In this document: positions 61,652 to 64,000 of the stretch, in pieces
Layout of the letters: the number at the start of each line of letters is the position of its first letter
Numbering within the stretch: position 1 is the first letter of the stretch
DNA from: Halomonas urumqiensis
GTDB lineage: Bacteria > Pseudomonadota > Gammaproteobacteria > Pseudomonadales > Halomonadaceae
Direction of reading: 5' to 3'
DNA length: 64,000 nt
NCBI RefSeq assembly: GCF_003028575.1
Contig: NZ_PYUD01000001.1
Coordinates: 1,302,001-1,366,000, forward strand
Program-made: the position numbers and the translations under genes
Notes under the pieces: model-generated
What the model was told of the DNA's origin: nothing
The model's input: only the letters and a program-made list of their open reading frames with translations
Databases searched by the model: none

Positions 61652-62743
61652 TCACTCCTGGGTGCGGGCCTTGCCCTCACGCACGGTCTGCCGGGCGATC
61701 CGGTGTTCGTCGTGATCCGCATCCGGGGTCTCGTGCTCGTCGCTGCGCGATGGGCGATAGCACAGGCGGGTGAGAATCGGGAAGTGATCGGAACCGAAGG
61801 CCGGCAGGCGGCGCATCTCGACCAGCGTGAAATGCTCGGTGGTGAAGACATGGTCGAGCGGCCAGCGCAGGAAAGGGTACTGGGCATGGAAGGAGCTGAA
61901 CATGCCGCGCCCCCTGCGCGGGTCGAGCATGCCGCTGACCCGCGAGAAGCGGCGAGTGGTGCGTGACCAGGCCACGTCGTTTAGGTCTCCGGCGACGATG
62001 GTGGGCACCGGCGCCTGGTGAATCTGCTGGCCCACCAGCAACAGCTCGGCATCCCGCCACAGCGACTCCTCGCTCTCGCCAGGCGCCGGTGGGCGAGGGT
62101 GCAGCACGCGCAGCTGGATCACATCGCCGCTGGCAAGCGCCACACCGGTGTGGATCGAGGGAATGTCATCCTGGATCAACCAGGCCACTTCGGTGTCGAT
62201 CAGCGGCCGGCGTGAATAGAGGTGCATGCCGTAGAGGTTGTCGAGCGGGATCTTCACCGCGTGTGGCCAGTCTGCTTCGATGGCCTCGTCGAGCCTGGCC
62301 TGCCACCAGTCATCGGATTCCAGGGTGATGATCACGTCCGGGTCCTGCTCGCGGATGATCTCCACCAGCCGCTGCGACTCGCGGTTGGGGGTCAGGACAT
62401 TGGCGATCAACAGACTCAGGTGGCGGCCTTCGTGGCCGTTCTCGGCGGGCTGAACCTGGATGGGCCAGAGGCGAGTCCAGGGCAGGATGTAGCCGACCTG
62501 GACGATCACCACGAGCAGCGCCGTGGCCACGATCACCCACGACCAAGGTGGCGTGGCGAACAAGCCGACGAGCGCGACGACTGCCGCCAGCACGGCGATC
62601 TGCTGGCGCGGGAATTCACAGGCGCGTATCCACCACCACCTGACCCGCAGGTGGGCAAGCAACGTGATGGCAAGCAGGGTCAGGGCGCAAAGCGCCATCA
62701 GCCAGGTGAACAGGTCGGTGGCAAGTGAGCTTGGCACGGGCAT
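61652..62743 (-). CDS. Membrane-bound endonuclease/exonuclease/phosphatase family protein
   Basis: The 363-residue protein has three N-terminal hydrophobic helices (FTWLMALCALTLLAITLLAHL, IAVLAAVVALVGLFA, VIVATALLVVIVQVGYIL) and a C-terminal EEP domain: LSLLIANVLTPNRESQRLVEIIREQDPDVIITLES, RVLHPRPP, VAGDLNDVAWSRTTRRF, and FGSDHFPILTRL (catalytic Asp, Asn, His). Substrate is unknown. I prefer ATG 62743; GTG 62770 is in frame and would add nine residues. Confidence 0.8.
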   Translation of the reverse strand: MPVPSSLATDLFTWLMALCALTLLAITLLAHLRVRWWWIRACEFPRQQIAVLAAVVALVGLFATPPWSWVIVATALLVVIVQVGYILPWTRLWPIQVQPAENGHEGRHLSLLIANVLTPNRESQRLVEIIREQDPDVIITLESDDWWQARLDEAIEADWPHAVKIPLDNLYGMHLYSRRPLIDTEVAWLIQDDIPSIHTGVALASGDVIQLRVLHPRPPAPGESEESLWRDAELLLVGQQIHQAPVPTIVAGDLNDVAWSRTTRRFSRVSGMLDPRRGRGMFSSFHAQYPFLRWPLDHVFTTEHFTLVEMRRLPAFGSDHFPILTRLCYRPSRSDEHETPDADHDEHRIARQTVREGKARTQE

Positions 62744-62833
62744 CCCTCCATTGGATCCATCGCCCACCACAATACGTCAGTCATGGTTAGCGCGCGAGGA
62801 GAGGCCACTCGTCAGGGGCGCTTCAACTCTGGC

Positions 62834-64000
62834 TCAGGCCACCCGGCGCGATGATGACAAGGCGGCGTGCCGCTCGCGGATAAACTCGCTCAGACGTTCG
62901 CGTTGCCGAGGCTCCAGGCGCAGGCCAAGCTTGGTGCGCCGCCACAGGATATCCTCCACGTCACGGGCCCACTCGCGGTCGATCAGGTACTCGACCTCGC
63001 GGGCGGTGAGCCCCGCGCCGAAGTGTTCGCCAAGCGCCTTTTCGCTTTCCGCGTCGGCCAGAAAGGCGAGGCACAGGCTGCCATAGGTGCGAGCGAAGCG
63101 CTCGGCCCGCGCCTTGCCGAGCCAGGGGTAATCGCCGAGCAGCCGATCACTGAATGATGCTTGATCGCGGATATCGCCACCGGGCAGCGCCACCTCGGCG
63201 GTCCACGGCTCGCCCATGCCGGGCAGGTAGGGTGCAAGCTCGGTAAGCGCCGCTTCGGCGAGCTTGCGGTAGGTGGTGATCTTGCCACCGAAAATCGACA
63301 GCATCGGCGCACCCTGGGCATCGAGCGCGAGGGTGTAATCACGGGTCATCGCCGAGGGGTCGGCGGACTCGTCGTCACACAGCGGGCGCACGCCGGAGAA
63401 GGTGCGGATCACGTCATCGCGGCCGAGCGTACGGCGGAAATGATCATTGACCACCGCCAGCATGTAGTCGATCTCCTCGTCGGTCGCCGCGACCTTGGCG
63501 GGATCGCCCTCGTAGCGCCGATCCGTGGTGCCTACCAGGCTGAAATCGTTCTCGTAGGGCAGCACGAAGACGATGCGGCCATCGCTGTTCTGCAGGATAT
63601 AGGCGCGCGCATCGCCGTTGAGGCGCGGCACGATCAGGTGGCTGCCCTGAATCATGCGGATGGCGTAGCGCGATGCGCGATTGGCCTGCCGGCGTACCAC
63701 CTGCTCGACCCAGGGGCCCGCTGCGTTGACCAGGGTGCGGGCGAAGCGTGTGAACCGCTCGCCGCTTTTGGTATCGGCAAGGGTGATCTGCCAGTAGCCG
63801 TCGATTTCTCTCACGCCCTCGCAGCGGGTATGCACCAGCACTTCGGCACCGAGCTCGCGGGCCTGCATGGCATTGAGCACCACGAGGCGGGCGTCATCCA
63901 CCCAGCAGTCGGAGTATTCGAAGCCGCGGGTGATGGTGTCCTTGAGAGGCGTATTCGAACCGAAACGCAGCCCCTTCGACCCTGGCAGGCGCTTGCGCTT
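62834..64000 (-). CDS. glpD: Glycerol-3-phosphate dehydrogenase GlpD (N-terminus beyond window)
   Basis: The visible part ends at 62834 and runs off base 64000; the reading frame remains open to the edge (GFEYSDCWVDDARLV is at about 63880-63925). It has GlpD stretches: AARTLVNAAGPWVEQV-like ARTLVNAAGPWVEQV, VGTTDRRYEGDPAKV, FSGVRPLCDD and IFGGKITTYRKLAEAAL. FAD-dependent, membrane-associated oxidation of glycerol-3-phosphate to DHAP. Start is outside the window. Confidence 0.9.
   Translation of the reverse strand, partial: KRKRLPGSKGLRFGSNTPLKDTITRGFEYSDCWVDDARLVVLNAMQARELGAEVLVHTRCEGVREIDGYWQITLADTKSGERFTRFARTLVNAAGPWVEQVVRRQANRASRYAIRMIQGSHLIVPRLNGDARAYILQNSDGRIVFVLPYENDFSLVGTTDRRYEGDPAKVAATDEEIDYMLAVVNDHFRRTLGRDDVIRTFSGVRPLCDDESADPSAMTRDYTLALDAQGAPMLSIFGGKITTYRKLAEAALTELAPYLPGMGEPWTAEVALPGGDIRDQASFSDRLLGDYPWLGKARAERFARTYGSLCLAFLADAESEKALGEHFGAGLTAREVEYLIDREWARDVEDILWRRTKLGLRLEPRQRERLSEFIRERHAALSSSRRVA

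Overview
The window looks like chromosomal DNA of a Halomonas-type (Halomonadaceae) gammaproteobacterium. It is GC-rich, almost fully coding and arranged in short operons. It carries urea uptake and urease genes, NCS2 and tricarboxylate transporters, a phasin and a PHB-depolymerase-family esterase, a DnaA regulator (Hda), and purM/purN. The genus is an inference from gene content and remembered protein similarity; no search was run. I see no rRNA, tRNA, prophage, transposase gene or CRISPR array.

Layout. 0-10.4 kb: 3' part of a YceI gene, an IDO-like amino-acid dioxygenase, a PAS-GGDEF-EAL phosphodiesterase, a MATE exporter, dadA, an NCS2 permease, and a phhB-aminotransferase pair. 10.4-19.7 kb: recQ-type helicase, divergent from a translationally coupled three-gene operon that resembles a kleisin / MksE / giant SMC-like ATPase (MksFEB or MukFEB layout) with no JetD nuclease. 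19.8-25.9 kb: diguanylate cyclase, cfa, cobA, and a CitAB/DcuSR-type two-component pair. 26-29.2 kb: tctCBA. 29.3-41.9 kb: urtABCDE, then ureDABC, ureEFG and a small UreJ/HupE-like membrane protein. 42-55.6 kb: PLD-family protein, LapA, YihY, a serine beta-lactamase-like protein, a methyltransferase-like protein, arfB with a degenerate pseudouridine synthase, a coiled-coil membrane protein, mrp, dcd, purN/purM, a PerM-type protein, hda and a lipoprotein. 55.9-64 kb: phasin, fumC, CopG regulator with PHB-depolymerase-family esterase, a guanidine exporter behind a guanidine-II riboswitch, a CPA1 antiporter, an EEP-family protein and glpD (cut by the window end).

How the genes work together. The urt and ure operons each have a sigma-54 promoter (-24/-12) and upstream NtrC-type dyads. 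The ure promoter also has a perfect IHF consensus between enhancer and promoter, so urea import and hydrolysis are probably switched on together by nitrogen limitation. The two-component pair probably controls tctCBA through a 28-bp palindrome in between. The phasin and the CopG gene each carry their own operator palindrome over the promoter.

The most interesting items are: (1) the JetD-less SMC-like operon, whose 1652-residue ATPase has Gly in place of the usual Walker B Glu and an in-arm 12-bp tandem-repeat insert; (2) a four-copy intergenic hairpin element whose stems covary between copies, two copies sharing 87 identical bases and bracketing ureDABC; (3) a guanidine-II riboswitch with two ACGR hairpins before the SMR gene; (4) a MITE-like repeat filling a convergent gap; and (5) a rescue-factor operon with a pseudouridine synthase that has lost its catalytic Asp.
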